Shown: positions 1 through 32,230, numbered from the stretch's first letter. The stretch: DNA of 64,000 nucleotides from Anolis sagrei (GCF_037176765.1 NC_090034.1:97983500-98047499); one strand, 5' to 3'. Notes: generated by a model not told the origin, from the sequence alone. Translations and numbers: made by a program.

Positions 1-40
1 TACACAGAAATGTGGTCACGCAGGTAGTCTGTAAAGCTAT

Positions 41-79
<39 letters not shown>

Positions 80-551
80 TTTGCAGTATTTATATTCTGC
101 CCTTCTTACCCTGCAGGGGACTCAGGGCGGATTACAATGTACACATATGGCAAACATTCAGTGCCAAAGACACACAACAGATATAGACAGACAGTCAGAG
201 GCTATTTAACTTTTTCTGGCCGCCAGGGGAGCTGTCGCTTTCATCGTCCATCTGCAATACTGATGAAATACTTCTGCATTCCCCGCATGCTTTGCTGGAG
301 TGCTTTGCTGGAGTCTTTTTTTATGGCCTCATAAATTAGATAGATTGGTGCCTGTTATACTTCCCCACACATAAGTGGTACCTAATTTTCCTACTTGACA
401 GATGCAACTGTCTTTCAGGTTGCAAAGGTCGAAAACAAGCTACACAATTGGTCGGAAGCTCACTCCGACCCGGGCTGGCTTCGAACTCATGACCTTTTGC
501 TCAGAAGTGATCTTAATGCAGCTGACACTCAGCGAGCTGTGCCACAGTCCC
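41..551 (-). mobile_element. tRNA-head SINE with LINE-like tail, about 500 bp
   Basis: Read on the minus strand it starts with a tRNA-like head (B-box-like ggtcatgagttcgaagcc), continues through a unique body and ends in a short LINE-like segment (gggactcagggcggattac on the plus strand) and a TAAA-rich tail. The same family is at 24257-25908 on the plus strand. The Repbase family name is not assigned. Confidence 0.7.
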
Positions 552-591
552 ACACTAATTCCTAAGTAATTTAGGAATTACTTGCTGTATA

Positions 592-890
592 CAGTGCCAC
601 CCATAGCCACAGGGTCTGCATCCATGGCTTCAATCTACCACCACTTGAAAATATTCAAAAAGCAAATCTTTATTTTGGTAATATATAGATGCTCCCTGTT
701 ATTGCCTTCTGCCATTTCACAGATCCTCAGGCTCTTTTTGGCATTTGAATGAATTCTTCACCATTTTGTATAACAGGCACCAATTCACTTCATCATTGTA
801 CATAATGAGATTTGAGCATCCAAGGAATTTGGTTTTTAAGAGGTGGGGGGGGAGGTGGCTGCAGCAAAACCATGACAGACACAGAAGGCC
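592..890. mobile_element. Tigger-like MITE shared by all spacers
   Basis: One end reads cagtgccacccatagccac then ggtctgcatccatgg; the other reads acagaaggcccaatgtct. The related copy 15848-16150 lies in spacer 2. Copies at 31548-31700 (truncated), 40850-41128 and 58768-59385 (interrupted by a hAT) hold the same place upstream of B, C and D, so the insertion is older than the gene duplications. Confidence 0.6.
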
Positions 891-959
891 CAATGTCTAT
901 ACCTAATATTGGAAAATCCAAGGTGAAAATAATATGAAGGGCCTAAAAGTAAGTGTACA

Positions 960-1870
960 AATTAAAAGCATATGTCCAATTATTTATTATCACTATCATC
1001 ATTATTATCATTGTTGTAGTAGTTGTTGTTGTTTTTGTTGTTATGTTTCTTTCTACCCCACTTTAATTAAAAGTATGACCACAAAAGTATGACACCTATG
1101 GATGTGAGAGATGAACCATACGGAAGGCTGAGCGAAGGAAGATAGATGCTTTTGAACTGCGGTGCTGGAGGAAAGTTATGAGAGTGCCTTGGACCGCGAG
1201 AAGATCCAACCAGTCCATCCTCCAGGAAATAAAGCCCTCATTGGAGGGAAGGATATTAGAGACAAAGTTGAAGTACTTTGGCCACATCATGAGAAGACAG
1301 GAAAGCTTAGAGAAGAGAATTATGCTGGGGAAAGTGGAAGGTAAAAGGAAGAGGGGCTGACCAAGGGCAAGATGGATGGATGGGATCCTTGAAGTGACTG
1401 GATTGAACTTGAAGGAGCTGGGGGTGGTGACGGCGACAGGGAGCTTTGGTGTGGGCTGGTCCATGAGGTCACGAAGAATCAGAAACGACTCAATGAATGA
1501 ACAACAACATGACCCCATAATTTAAAATATACAAATATGCAAACATTAAACAAAAAGTATTAAAATTCACAGTTAAAATTCATAAAAATATATTCAAGGT
1601 GAAAAACTACAGCACCTCCTGACTTAAAACCTTCTTTAAAAGTCTGTCTGAATAAAAAGGTTTTAGCCTGCTTCCAGAAGGACAGCACAGAGGGAGTCAT
1701 TCTGACTTCCCTGGGAAGAAGGAAGTTCCAGAGTCGAGGGGCATTTGCCACTATGAAGGAAGATTCACTCCCCTGTTCCCACTAAGCCTGAGCTTGAGAT
1801 GGACGTGGGACTGAGAGATGGGCCTCTCTGGAAAATCTCACATAGCCTGGACCTGAAAGTCATATAGCCT
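960..1870 (-). mobile_element. L2/CR1-type LINE 3' end, split by BovB
   Basis: The minus strand encodes the end of the RT protein (APRLWNFLLPREVR, then KTFLFRQTF) and then the 3' region ending in an ATT-rich stretch near 985-1030. Duplicate at about 16225-17020. Confidence 0.65.
1093..1509 (+). mobile_element. BovB (RTE) LINE 3' fragment
   Basis: This is the terminal part of BovB ORF2 (WTARRSNQSILQE, then LETKLKYFGHIMRR) with the family tail ending gaatgaacaacaacat. It is missing from spacer copy 2 at about 16395, with a short near-duplication of tatgacca at its ends. It is decayed. Confidence 0.85.
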
Positions 1871-1984
1871 GGACCTGAAAGAAGGAATGCAAATCAAGGA
1901 GCCCAATGCCTCAGTGAATCTTGAAGGTCTCTTTAGATTTCACACTATCTCTACATGCCCAGAATATGTTTCCAACAAGCAATC

Positions 1985-2120
1985 ACTTACCTTGAGAAGA
2001 GAGTTGAAGGTTGCTGATGACTTCATCAGTAGAAATTCCCAAACAGAGGCTGGGGAGTGCATGTCTAAGGAAGAAACCCTTTGTGTGATAATTTCATCAT
2101 AGCTGATGGAATAGCAAGAG
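1985..2120 (-). pseudogene. Detritus exon 1 of a CYP2 gene
   Basis: The minus strand aligns with the 3' two thirds of CYP2 exon 1. It keeps the last codons before the junction (TTC TCA AG with a GT donor, gtaagtg) and the GNFLQI-like part in decayed form. Exons 2-9 do not follow. The same relic is found near 17120-17290, 41556-41745 and 59838-60020, so it predates the duplications. Confidence 0.7.
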
Positions 2121-2155
2121 AGATAAGGTAGATGACCAAAAAAAAAAACCTAGGA

Positions 2156-2420
2156 TGCAGAACAATGACTTCAAACTACAGGAAAGGAGATTCCACCTGA
2201 ACACTAGGAAGAACTTCCTGACTGTGAGAGCTGTTCAGCAGTGGAAATCTCTGCCCCAGAGTGTGGTGGAGACTCTTTCTTTGGAGGCTTTTAAGTAAAG
2301 ACTGGATGGCCATCTGTCGGGGGCGCTTTTGATGTGATTTTCCTGCTTCTTGGCAGAATGGGGTTGGACTGGATGGCCCAAGAGGTCTCTTCCAACTCTA
2401 TGCTTCTGTGTTGCTAGGAA
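2156..2420 (+). mobile_element. CR1 LINE 3' end
   Basis: Typical CR1 tail: gtggagactctttctttggagg, ggggttggactggatggccc and ccaactctatgcttctgtg. Duplicate at 17304-17568. Confidence 0.85.
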
Positions 2421-2759
2421 CACTTCAAGGGTATTTTCAGTCAAATATGTTGTTATTCAGCTTTCTCCTGTATCTGAGGTATGCGACACAACCTGATTGT
2501 TCTTGACTTTCCCACTGTGACATCTAAATCCTGCTATGCAGACAACCATTGAATATAGGATGCATGACTGACAAGGATCAGTTATTTGTGAAAGTTATTA
2601 ATGTTGTCAATGATGGTCAAACATCCAACTAGTAAAGTAACAACACCCTCAAATGTTTTACAAGATAGGAATAAGGAATATATCATATGCTGCTCTCAGA
2701 GCAGATGAGCACTGTGTTTCATTGAGAACAATGATCTTCTAAATGTGTGGATACTAGAT

Positions 2760-2930
2760 TGAAAAGACGTGTCAGTGGCAGGGGGGTGGGACATAGCAGA
2801 AGCCTCCTCTAGTGTGAAAATTTCTTCATAGTTGATGGGATGACAAGGTAGGAATGGTAGATAACAAGAAAGGATGCAATGATGCAGAAGCAAAAATGCT
2901 GACTGCTCTGCCTGTGAGACACAAGTCAAA
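2760..2930 (-). pseudogene. Possible second, older exon 1 relic
   Basis: Minus-strand codons resemble the middle of CYP2 exon 1 at low similarity, and the DNA shares short blocks with the other relics (gatgggatgacaaggtagg against gatggactgacaagatagg). Its duplicate is at about 17885-18060. No splice site is evident. This could be chance similarity to the neighbouring relic. Confidence 0.35.
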
Positions 2931-4059
2931 TTTGCTCAAATTTGCTTAAACAGTTCTTTTGGATACCCAGGAGATATAGATTCACAGCTCATTGTTTCTG
3001 CAGATAAAAGACTTAGTTTTTGGATTGTAGGAATAATGATCCAAGGCCACTATGTAATGCTAAACTACAATGAAATTCTTTAAATACAGATGTATACTAT
3101 GTCAGAGCTTCTATTTGACCTCAATGCAGATATGCTGGAATGTGTTGTGTTAGAAATACAGCAGTATTTACATGGGGAAGCAACTATCGAGTAAAACCTT
3201 TGGATATTTCAGACCAGCTCAATACCACTTGGCTTCTTGTTACACCATACCAATGCTGCTAACATCCTCCTCTCATGGCACACAACCCAACACTTCTTAT
3301 GTTAGACTGCAACATTGCAAGTTTCTCAGATAGGAATTGGATACAAGGGTCGAGATCCTATCCAGTGCCAGTGGACCATCCTTCTTTCAACAGTGTATGT
3401 AATGTTTAAAGTACATAGAGTTAAGATTGTTCTTATTTACAGAAATGAACAATCCAGAGTGACTACATTGAGATATTTTTTAAAATAATATTTCAAAAAC
3501 TATTAAAGAAAATTACATTGATAAAAAGCAAACGAAGCAACATAATACAATCAGTAATTGTGTTGAAATTTCACCAAAAAAATGAATAAGAGATACAGCA
3601 TTTAAAATAACAAATATATATAAATTGAAATATCTAAAAATCAAGATCAATGACCCATTCATATTATCACATTTTTAGAAACTACATAAAATATCTTTAA
3701 TTTGGTACATAGTTATTAAAAATAGTTGATAGTTTAGGAGGAATTAAAGTATAAACTTTTAAAGCAAGCACAAATTATCATCGTTGTTATCGATATGAAA
3801 ACATCAAAAATTAAACTTAAGTTTTTCTTATGGAGTTTAACCTGTGGAGTCTAATTCTGGCCCCAGTTTCAGTGGATTACATTGTCATCACATAAAAAAA
3901 ATTGATTAAATGTCCACAACGTCAAAACTTGGTCACTTCCACTATGTTGGCCATTGCTGTTATTGCAATGTAAATTAGTGGAAAGGTAGGTAATGATAAT
4001 GTGAATAAACTGCTTGGAGTTCTGGAGGGACACTTAAAAGGTATTTTTGTTTAACCTGA

Positions 4060-4560
4060 AATTTTTTAGGGATGGTTTGAACCCTTAAACTTCTCCCCCT
4101 CCTTCCCTTGGCTTGGCTACAGACTTGTCTGGAACAGTATATCTTGCTTCTCATTTTGGAATTCCTCATCGCATCAGTACTATTGGTTGGAGACCTGAAT
4201 GCTCAAATGGGCCTAAGTGACACTACGCCGTTATCCAAATGTAAGACAAAACTGGGCTTTTTAGAGAGCTATGTTGTATGTTCACAAAGCAAATCAAGGC
4301 ATAGTAAAGACGTTGATGTAAACTTTGTGAGAGTCTGTTTAAGGCTCCTTGCTAATAGACTGAGTTCCATAATAATAAATGGATTAACTGAAGGTGACTA
4401 GTCAGGGAATTTTACATACATGGCCGGGGCTACGACAAGTACTACTGATTACACTATGTAACATGATTTTTGTTCTTCGGTTATAAATGTAATTTCAATA
4501 TTAGTTCTCCCATAATCACATGGAACAGGTTTATTAAACTGCAAAAACTTTATCAATGAC
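4060..4560 (+). mobile_element. LINE endonuclease-like fragment with a 97-codon frame
   Basis: The frame 4108-4401 contains LVGDLNAQMG, then SKDVDVN and LSSIIINGLTEGD, and continues past a stop with GNFTYMAG, the order seen in apurinic-type endonuclease domains of non-LTR retrotransposons. It is a fossil fragment with no RT nearby. The same fragment at 19711-20211 differs by one residue. Confidence 0.5.
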
Positions 4561-5140
4561 GGTCAAAACCCAACTCATAAAGAAACTTCACCACCTTCAC
4601 CCTAAATGAGTAACATGTAAACTGGATCAGAGGACTTTAAAAAGGAATTTATACAAAACTGACAATGTGGCACAATATTTATTTATCTATTTATTTGTTT
4701 ATGTGCTTACTGCCATACCTACTTATTGTATATGTTATCCTTTCCTGCAGCAAGACCTAAAGTGGCTTCCAAGTACAGAATCCAAAGACAATATTCTCTG
4801 ACAAAAGTAAGGCATCCTTAGTACTTCATAATCAATTAACTATACATATTCAAAAGACCTCAATCTCTTAGGATTTTTCAGGAGATAGAAATTGCTGGAA
4901 TGAGTCAAAAGTATCCCTGTTACCCAGCTGGGATTTCACTAGTTCCCCAGTACAACAAGACCTAATCCGGGATTGAAATATGGAAACCATAGGTGGTTGT
5001 TGATGTTGCTGCCATTAATTTTAAATCACCTCTGTGTGGCAGAGTCAGTGAGAAGAATAATTGCCCTTCCATCTCCCTATGGAGTTTGAGAATTCAGATT
5101 ATACAGCAGCCCCAAGCTGAAGAAGAAAAGGATCTTTGAG

Positions 5141-15508
<10,368 letters not shown>

Positions 15509-15582
15509 GGTGCAGATAGTCCGCTGTCCTTCTCTTTCGGCAGAGTGTAGAACTAGTCTCTTCTGGCTGGGGCTCCATGGCC

Positions 15583-15589
15583 TTTTATA
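15583..15589 (-). promoter_or_regulatory. TATA box of gene A
   Basis: The minus strand reads TATAAAAG 75 nt upstream of the gene A ATG, which fits a 40-50 nt leader. The same spacing holds in the paralogues, with weaker sequences: AATAAAAG in D (57457-57464), AATAAAGG near 40493-40499 in C, and AACAAAAG in B (31189-31196). Only gene A has a consensus box. Confidence 0.6.
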
Positions 15590-15615
15590 GGGACTGGTTG
15601 GACACTGCCTTCTGG

Positions 15616-15625
15616 GTTACATAAC
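15616..15625 (-). promoter_or_regulatory. PAR-bZIP/C-EBP-like site (D-box) in gene A promoter
   Basis: The minus strand reads GTTATGTAAC, a perfect fit to the RTTAYGTAAY site of DBP, TEF, HLF and E4BP4, which also suits C/EBP. It lies about 110 nt upstream of the ATG and 30 nt upstream of the TATA box. The aligned sites have drifted: GTTATGAAAC in B (31223-31232) and GTTATAAAAC in C (40526-40535) and D (57491-57500). Liver CYP2 genes are known targets of these factors; binding here is inferred from sequence only. Confidence 0.45.
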
Positions 15626-15847
15626 TGCACAGAGCAAAAATGTTGCATCTTAGTCCATGACACTGGGAAACAATACTGTTTATTAGATTCATGGGCTCCT
15701 GTGATGTCTTCCAACTCTATGATTCTATTATAGTTTCTTCCTTGAAGACTCTGTTCTGTGGATATGTTCCTACAGGTATTCTAAGAGGTCTTAGATGTCT
15801 TAACTTTTGTATCAGCTGTAAAGCAATTTAGGAGTTACTTACTGTAT

Positions 15848-16150
15848 ATAGTGCCACGCATAGCCACAGGGTCTGCGTCCATGGGTTCAATCAACCACCA
15901 CTTTAAAATATTCAAAAAGTAAACCTTTATTTTGGTAATATATAGACATTTCTTGTTATTCCCTTCTGCCATTTCACAGATCCTCGGGCTCTTTTTGGCA
16001 TTTGATTAAATTCTTCACCATTTTGTATAACAGGGACCAGTTCTCTTCATCATTGTACATAACAAGATTTGAGCATCCCAGGAATTTGGTTTTTAAGAGG
16101 TGCAGGGGTGGCTGCAGCGAAACCATGACAGACACAGAAGGCCCAATGTC
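15848..16150. mobile_element. Tigger-like MITE, spacer copy 2
   Basis: Duplicate of 592-890, about 330 bp upstream of the gene A ATG. Confidence 0.6.
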
Positions 16151-16224
16151 TATACCTAATAATGGAAAATCCAAGGTGAAAATAATATGAAGGGCCTAAA
16201 AGTAAATTCACAAATTGAAAGCAT

Positions 16225-16233
16225 CTGTCCAAT

Positions 16234-16278
<45 letters not shown>

Positions 16279-17020
16279 GTAATAGTAGTAGTAGTAGTAG
16301 TAGTAGTAGATTTTTTCTTGTTATGTTTCTTTCTACCCCATTTTATCTCTCCTGAAAGAGTCTTATCTCTCATGAAAGAGATTTGGAATTAAAAGTATGA
16401 CCACACAATTTAAAATTTACAAATATGCAAACATTAAACATAACAGTATTAAAATTCACAGTTAAAATTCATAAAAATGTATTTATTTATTTATTTACAG
16501 TATTTATATTCCGCCCTTCTCAGCCCGAAGGGAACTCATGGCGGATCACAATACACATATACATAGCAAACATTCAATGCCGTTTTTGACATACAAGACA
16601 TACAGACAGACAGAGGCCATTCATCAAATCTTCCACCAGATCCGGAGGTTGCTCGATTCGGCCACGGGGGAGCTGTTGCTTTGTCAACTATGATGCCGAG
16701 CCTAAAAACTAAAAACTACAGCACTCCCTGACTTGGTCTTTAAAACCTTCTTTAAAAGTCTGTCTGAATAAAAAGGCTTTAGCCTGCTGCCAGAAGGACA
16801 GCAGGGAGGGGGCTATTTTGGCGTCCCTGGAAAGAAGGGAGTTCTAGAGTTGAGGTGCATTTGCCACCAAGAAGGAAGGCCTGCTCTCCTGCTCTCATCA
16901 ACTGAGCTTGAGATGGACGTGGGACTGAGAGATGGGCGTCTCCGGAAAATCTCATGGCAGGTTCGTACAAGGAGATGTGGTCAGTCACATAGCCTGGACC
17001 TGAGAGAAGGAATGCAAATC
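16225..17020 (-). mobile_element. L2/CR1-type LINE 3' end, split by a SINE
   Basis: Duplicate of the LINE end at 960-1870, with a longer ATT and AGT microsatellite (about 16227-16308) and the SINE insertion at 16478-16700. Confidence 0.65.
16478..16700 (-). mobile_element. SINE 3' fragment in spacer copy 2
   Basis: It has a TTTA-rich end, then gtatttatattccgcccttctcagcccgaagg and a SINE-like body. It is absent at the homologous place in copy 1 (near 1591), so it arrived after the spacer duplication. Confidence 0.65.
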
Positions 17021-17117
17021 AAGGAGGCAGTCCAATGCCTCAGTGAATCTTGAAGATCTCTTTAGATTTCACACTATCTCTGCATGCCCAGAATATGTTT
17101 CCAACTAGCAATCACTT

Positions 17118-17290
17118 ACCTTGAGAAGAGTTGAAGGTTGCTGATAAGAGTTGAAGGTTGCTGATAAGAGTTGAAGGTTGCTGATAGTAGAAATTTCCAA
17201 ACAGGGGCCGGGGAGTGGATCCCTAAGGAAGAATCTGTGTGATAATTTCATCATAGCTGATGGAATAATAAGAGAGAAAAGGTAGATGAC
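17118..17290 (-). pseudogene. Detritus exon 1, copy with 20-bp triplication
   Basis: This is the paralogue of the relic at 1985-2120, again with a GT donor. Within it a unit of about 20 bp (agttgaaggttgctgataag) is repeated three times around 17128-17185; the other copy has one. This is replication slippage after the spacer duplication. Confidence 0.65.
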
Positions 17291-17303
17291 AAAAAAAAAC
17301 TAG

Positions 17304-17568
17304 GATGCAGAACAATGACTTCAAACTACAGGAAAGGAGATTCCACCTGAACACTAGGAAGAACTTCCTGACTGTGAGAGCCGTTCAGCAGTGGAACTCT
17401 CTGCCCCGGAGTGTGGTGGAGACTCTTTATTTGGAGGCTTTTAAGCAAAGACTGGATGGCCATCTGTCGGGGGTGCTTTTAATGTGATTTTCCTGCTTCT
17501 TGGCAGAATGGGGTTGGACTGGATGGCCCAAGAGGTCTCTTCCAACTCTATGATTCTATGTTGCTATG
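17304..17568 (+). mobile_element. CR1 LINE 3' end, duplicate
   Basis: Same insertion as 2156-2420, copied with the spacer. It ends ccaactctatgattctatg, the CR1 terminal repeat. Confidence 0.85.
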
Positions 17569-17884
17569 AACACTTCAAAGGTATTATCAGTCAAATATGT
17601 TGTTATTCAGCTTTCTCCTGTATCTGAGGAATGTGACACAACCTGATTGTTCTTGGCTTTCCCACTGTGACATCTAAATCCTGCTATGCAGACAACCATT
17701 AAATACAGGACTCATGACTGACAAGGATCAGTTATTAGTGAAAGTTATCTGTTGTCAACGATGGTCAAACATTCAACTAGTAAAGTAGCAACACCTTCAA
17801 ATGTTTTACAAGATAGGAATAAGGAATATATCCTATGCTGCTCTCAGAGCAGATGAGAACAATGATCTTCTAAATGTGAGGATA

Positions 17885-18060
17885 GATTGAAAAGACAACG
17901 TGTCAGTGGCAGGGGAGTGGGACATGGCACGAGCCACCCCTAGTGTGGTATCTTCTTCATAGTTGATGAAATGAGAAGGTAGGAAAGATTGATAGCAAGA
18001 AAGGATGTAATGATGCAGAAGCAAAAATATTGACTTCTCTGCCTGTGAGACAGAAGTCAA
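17885..18060 (-). pseudogene. Possible second exon 1 relic, duplicate copy
   Basis: Duplicate of the 2760-2930 stretch. It aligns through the whole block with small gaps and has the same weak likeness to CYP2 exon 1. Confidence 0.3.
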
Positions 18061-18246
18061 ATTTGCTCAAATTTGCTTACACGGTGCTATTGGATACATA
18101 GGAGATATAGATTTACAGCTCATTGTTTCTGCAGATAAAAGGCTTAGTTTTTTGGATCATAGGAATGAAGATCCAAGGCCACTATGAAATGCTAAACTAC
18201 AATGCAGTTCTTTAAATACAGAGCATCTATTAGACCTCAATGCAGA

Positions 18247-18790
18247 TATTCAAAGTGCTGGCATTGGCCTTTAAAGCCCTAAACGGTTCCGGCCCAAGTT
18301 ACCTATCTGACCGCATCTCTGCCTATGAACCCACCAGGGCTTTGAGATCTTCCGGGGAGGCCCTGCTCTCGATCCCGCCTACTTCTCAAGCACGGTTGGC
18401 GGGGACGAGAGATAGGGCCTTCTCGGTGGTGGCCCCTCGGCTGTGGGACACCCTTCCCACAGACATTAGGCTAGCACCATCTCTAATGGTATTCCGTAAA
18501 AAAGTTAAGACCTGGTTGTTTGAGCAGGCGTTCGAATAGTTAGTGCAATAATTGATAATGAACATAGGAATGGAAAATGGTTGACGAGTCTGGATTATGT
18601 TTTTGTGGATGAGATGATAGTGATTAGTTATTGTAATAAGTGTTTATTAATTGTGTGCTGCGCGGGATTGTTAACTGTTTTATATCTGGCATTGAATTTC
18701 TGCTGTTCTTGTTGGTTGTGAACCGCCGTGAGTCGCCTTCGGGCTGAGAACAGCGGTATATAAGTTAAGTAAATAAATAAATAAATAAAT
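18247..18790 (+). mobile_element. L2 LINE 3' end unique to spacer copy 2
   Basis: An open stretch encodes the L2 ORF2 C-terminus (FKALNGSGPSYLSDRISAYE, then RAFSVVAPRLWDTLP), followed by the 3' UTR (gtgaaccgccgtgagtcgcc) and an AAAT tail. Copy 1 lacks it between gcagata and tgctgga at about 3127, so the insertion postdates the duplication. The open coding stretch also suggests youth. Confidence 0.85.
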
Positions 18791-19710
18791 ATGCTAGATT
18801 GTGTTGTGTTGGAATTACAGCAGGATTTACATAGAGAAACAACTACCTTGTAAAACTTTTGGATATTGCAGATCAGCTCAAGTCCACTTGGCTTCTTGTT
18901 ACACCATACAATTCTCCTAACATCCTCCTCTCATGGCACACAGCCCAACACTTGTGTTAGATTGCAACATTGCAAGTTTCTCAGATAGGAATTGGATACA
19001 AAGGTCGAGATCCTATCCAGTGCCAGTGGACCATCCTACTTTCATCAGTGTATGTAATGCTGAAAGTACACAGAGCTAAGATTGTTCTTATTCCAGGAAT
19101 GCACAATCCAACGTGACTACTTTCAGGTGTTTTTTAAAAAATAATATTTCAAAAACTATTAAAGACAATTACATGAGTAGAACACAAGTGAAACTATTAT
19201 GCAATCAATAATTGTGCTCAAATTTCACAAAAATGTTGATTAGAATAAGAGATACAGAATTTGAAATAACAAATATATGTAAATTGGAATATCTAAAAAT
19301 CAAAGATCAATGACCCATTCATTTTTAGAAACTACATAAAATATCTTTAATTTGGTACATAGTTATTAAGAAATAGTTGATAGTTTAGGAGGAATTAAAG
19401 TATAAACTTTTAAAGCAAGCACAAATCATCATCGTTGTTATCGATATGAAAACATCAAAAACTAAACTTAAGTTTTTCTTATGGAGTTTAACCTGTGGAG
19501 TCCGATTCTGGCCTCAGTTTCTGTGGATTACGTTGTCATCGCATCAAAAATATTGATTAAATGTCTACGACGTCAAAACTTGGTCACTTCCACTATGTTG
19601 GCTATTGCTGTTATTGCAATGTAAATTAGTGGAAAGGTAGGTAATGATAATGTGAATAAACTGCTTGGAGTTCTGGAGGGACACTTAAAAGGTATTTTTG
19701 TTTAACCTGA

Positions 19711-20211
19711 AATTTTTTAGGGATGGTTTGAACCCTTAAACTTCTCCCCCTCCTTCCCTTGGCTTGGCTACAGACTTGTCTGGAACAGTATATCTTGCTT
19801 CTCATTTTGGAATTCCTCATCGCATCAGTACTATTGGTTGGAGACCTAAATGGTCAAATGGGCCTAAGTGACACTACGCCGTTATCCAAATGTAAGACAA
19901 AACTGGGCTTTTTAGAGAGCTATGTTGTATGTTCACAAAGCAAATCAAGGCATAGTAAAGACGTTGATGTAAACTTTGTGAGAGTCTGTTTAAGGCTCCT
20001 TGCTAATAGACTGAGTTCCATAATAATAAATGGATTAACTGAAGGTGACTAGCCAGGGAATTTTACATACATGGCCGGGGCTAAGACAAGTACTACTGAT
20101 TACACTATGTAACATGATTTTTGTTCTTTGGTTATAAATGTCATTTCAATATTAGTTCTCTCATAATCACATGGAACAGGTTTATTAAACTGCAAAAACT
20201 TTATCAATGAC
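19711..20211 (+). mobile_element. LINE endonuclease-like fragment, duplicate
   Basis: Near-identical duplicate of 4060-4560; its frame is 19759-20052. The likeness reflects recent spacer duplication rather than selection on a protein. Confidence 0.5.
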
Positions 20212-20682
20212 GGTCAAAACCCAACTCATAAAGAAACTTCACCACCTTCACCCTAAATGAGTAACATGTAAACTGAATCAGAGGACTTTAAAAAGGAATA
20301 TCCTGCATTTTATACAAAGCTGACAATGTGGCACAACATTTATCTATTTATTTGTTTATGGGCTTACTGCCATACCTACTTATTTTATATGTCATCTTTT
20401 CCTGCTGCAAGACGTAAGGTGGCTTTCAAGGACATAATCCAAAAGACAACATTCTCTGGCAAAAGTAAAGTTGCAGCCACGCAAATAAGAAATTACTCCA
20501 AGGCTTAGGGGTGGTATTGATGAAATGTTACCCAAAACCAATAGTAATTAGTAATGTAGAAATACTGGTGATTTGAGTCTGAGGTCTGCGTAAAGTACAT
20601 TCATGCCACCCCAAAAGTAGGTGACAACCCAGTTCCTTTGGGAACAATCATATTCCATGTGTGAGGGAAAGCAACCTCAGGG

Positions 20683-31118
<10,436 letters not shown>

Positions 31119-31710
31119 GTTGTAGGCTGTCAACTGTCCTTCTCTTTTGGTAGAGTGTGGACACCTCGCCTAGATGGAGCTTTATGGTCTTTTGTTGAGA
31201 TTGGTTGGGCACCGCCTTCTGTGTTTCATAACTGCTCAGACCTTGAGTGCAAGTCAACAGCAAGAGCAGACAGAAACCAACCATATTGACCATTGATCTG
31301 TGGAACTAGGGGAAAATAGTGTTTATCCCTTCACGGCAAGGAGTTGGACATGACATAAATGGCCTTTGGGTCTCTTCCAACTCAAGGATTCTGTAATAGT
31401 TTCTTTCCTGGTAAATCAGTGTTGTGGATATTATGTTCAAAAGGCATATGTATTTTAATGTTTGCACCACAGTAAACATTCTAAGGTGACTTACATAAGT
31501 TATCCATTTTTGTAAGCTGTAAAACCTAAGGTATCATTTACTATATACAGTGAGTCCTCCATAGCCGTAGGTTCTGCATCCATGGATTCAACCAACCATG
31601 CCTCATAAATTTTTTGCTGGCAAAAACTCCAGAACATAATTTTTTCTGACACATAGCCTCCTGCAATTTCAAAGATTCTCAAGCTATCTCTGACATTAAT
31701 GTGAATTGGG

Positions 31711-31990
31711 TTGTTGTAGGTTTTTTGGGCTATATGGCCATGTTCTAGAGGCATTCTCTCCTGAAGTTTCACCTGCATCTATGGCAAGCATCCTCGGAGG
31801 CTGTGAGGTCTGTTGGAACTAGGAAAATTGGGTTTATATATCTGTGGAATGTCCAGGGTGTGAGAAAGAACTCTTGTCTGTTGGAGCTAGGTGTGAATGT
31901 TTCAACTGGCCACCTTGATTTGATGGCCTGAAAGTTTTTTGGTGTGGCTTGTTAGTGCCTGGGGGGAATCTTTTATTGAGAGGTGATTAG
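31711..31990 (-). mobile_element. Penelope-like terminal fragment abutting the exon 7 stub
   Basis: The terminal repeat and part of the 3' coding region, minus strand. It ends exactly where the CYP2 exon 7 relic begins. Confidence 0.75.
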
Positions 31991-32230
31991 CTCTCTCTTT
32001 CCTCATGCACTTTTGTTGTTAAGTATATGCATAGAATTAACTCCTTTGGGTTCCTGACTCTCAAAGGTAAATGACATTTTACTACGCGCATGACTAAAAA
32101 GAGGCATGAAATCCCTGCGCATTCATTGTAGGAAGACCAACACCACATCCCAAGCAACAGCCTACATGGCCTGATTGTGGTTCCCTCTGGAGGAGAAGGC
32201 ACCATGAACTAGTTTTCCTCATTCCTCATA
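31991..32230 (-). pseudogene. Exon 7 stub with intron 6 tail, between B and C
   Basis: The minus strand shows the 3' end of a CYP2 intron 6 and then about 18 nt of exon 7 (codons KVHEE) before a break into a Penelope-like fragment. The intron part matches the corresponding intron of gene A around 9934-10110. Confidence 0.7.

Larger units (their letters stand above)
553..4813. repeat. Duplicated intergenic spacer, copy 1
   Basis: This spacer aligns through most of its length with about 15800-20470. The block near 3960-4440 is almost base for base identical to 19612-20092, with only scattered single differences. It carries the exon 1 relics, a pogo-like MITE, CR1 and L2 tails and the LINE endonuclease fragment. 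A BovB at 1093-1509 is unique to this copy. Similarity ends near 4813, where the 3' flank of gene A begins. It is the upstream spacer of a gene off the left edge. Confidence 0.85.
15800..20470. repeat. Duplicated intergenic spacer, copy 2
   Basis: This is the partner of the 553-4813 block, lying upstream of gene A and downstream of gene B. It is longer because of a SINE at about 16478-16700 and an L2 insertion at about 18247-18790, both absent from copy 1. The offset between homologous points is about 15.65 kb near 4108/19759, which gives the size of the tandem unit (gene A plus spacer). Confidence 0.85.

Noticed and set aside
4108-4401. 97-codon frame as a host gene
   Set aside because: Residue order matches a LINE endonuclease core and stops follow at once; it is duplicated only because the spacer is.
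4500-5140. Polyadenylation signal of gene A
   Set aside because: The only AATAAA-type matches on the minus strand lie several hundred bases downstream in repeat-rich DNA, and none is conserved at equal distance in the other genes.
31500-31778. Minus-strand 92-codon frame upstream of gene B
   Set aside because: It runs across a truncated Tigger-like MITE and a Penelope terminal repeat; there is no family likeness to a protein.
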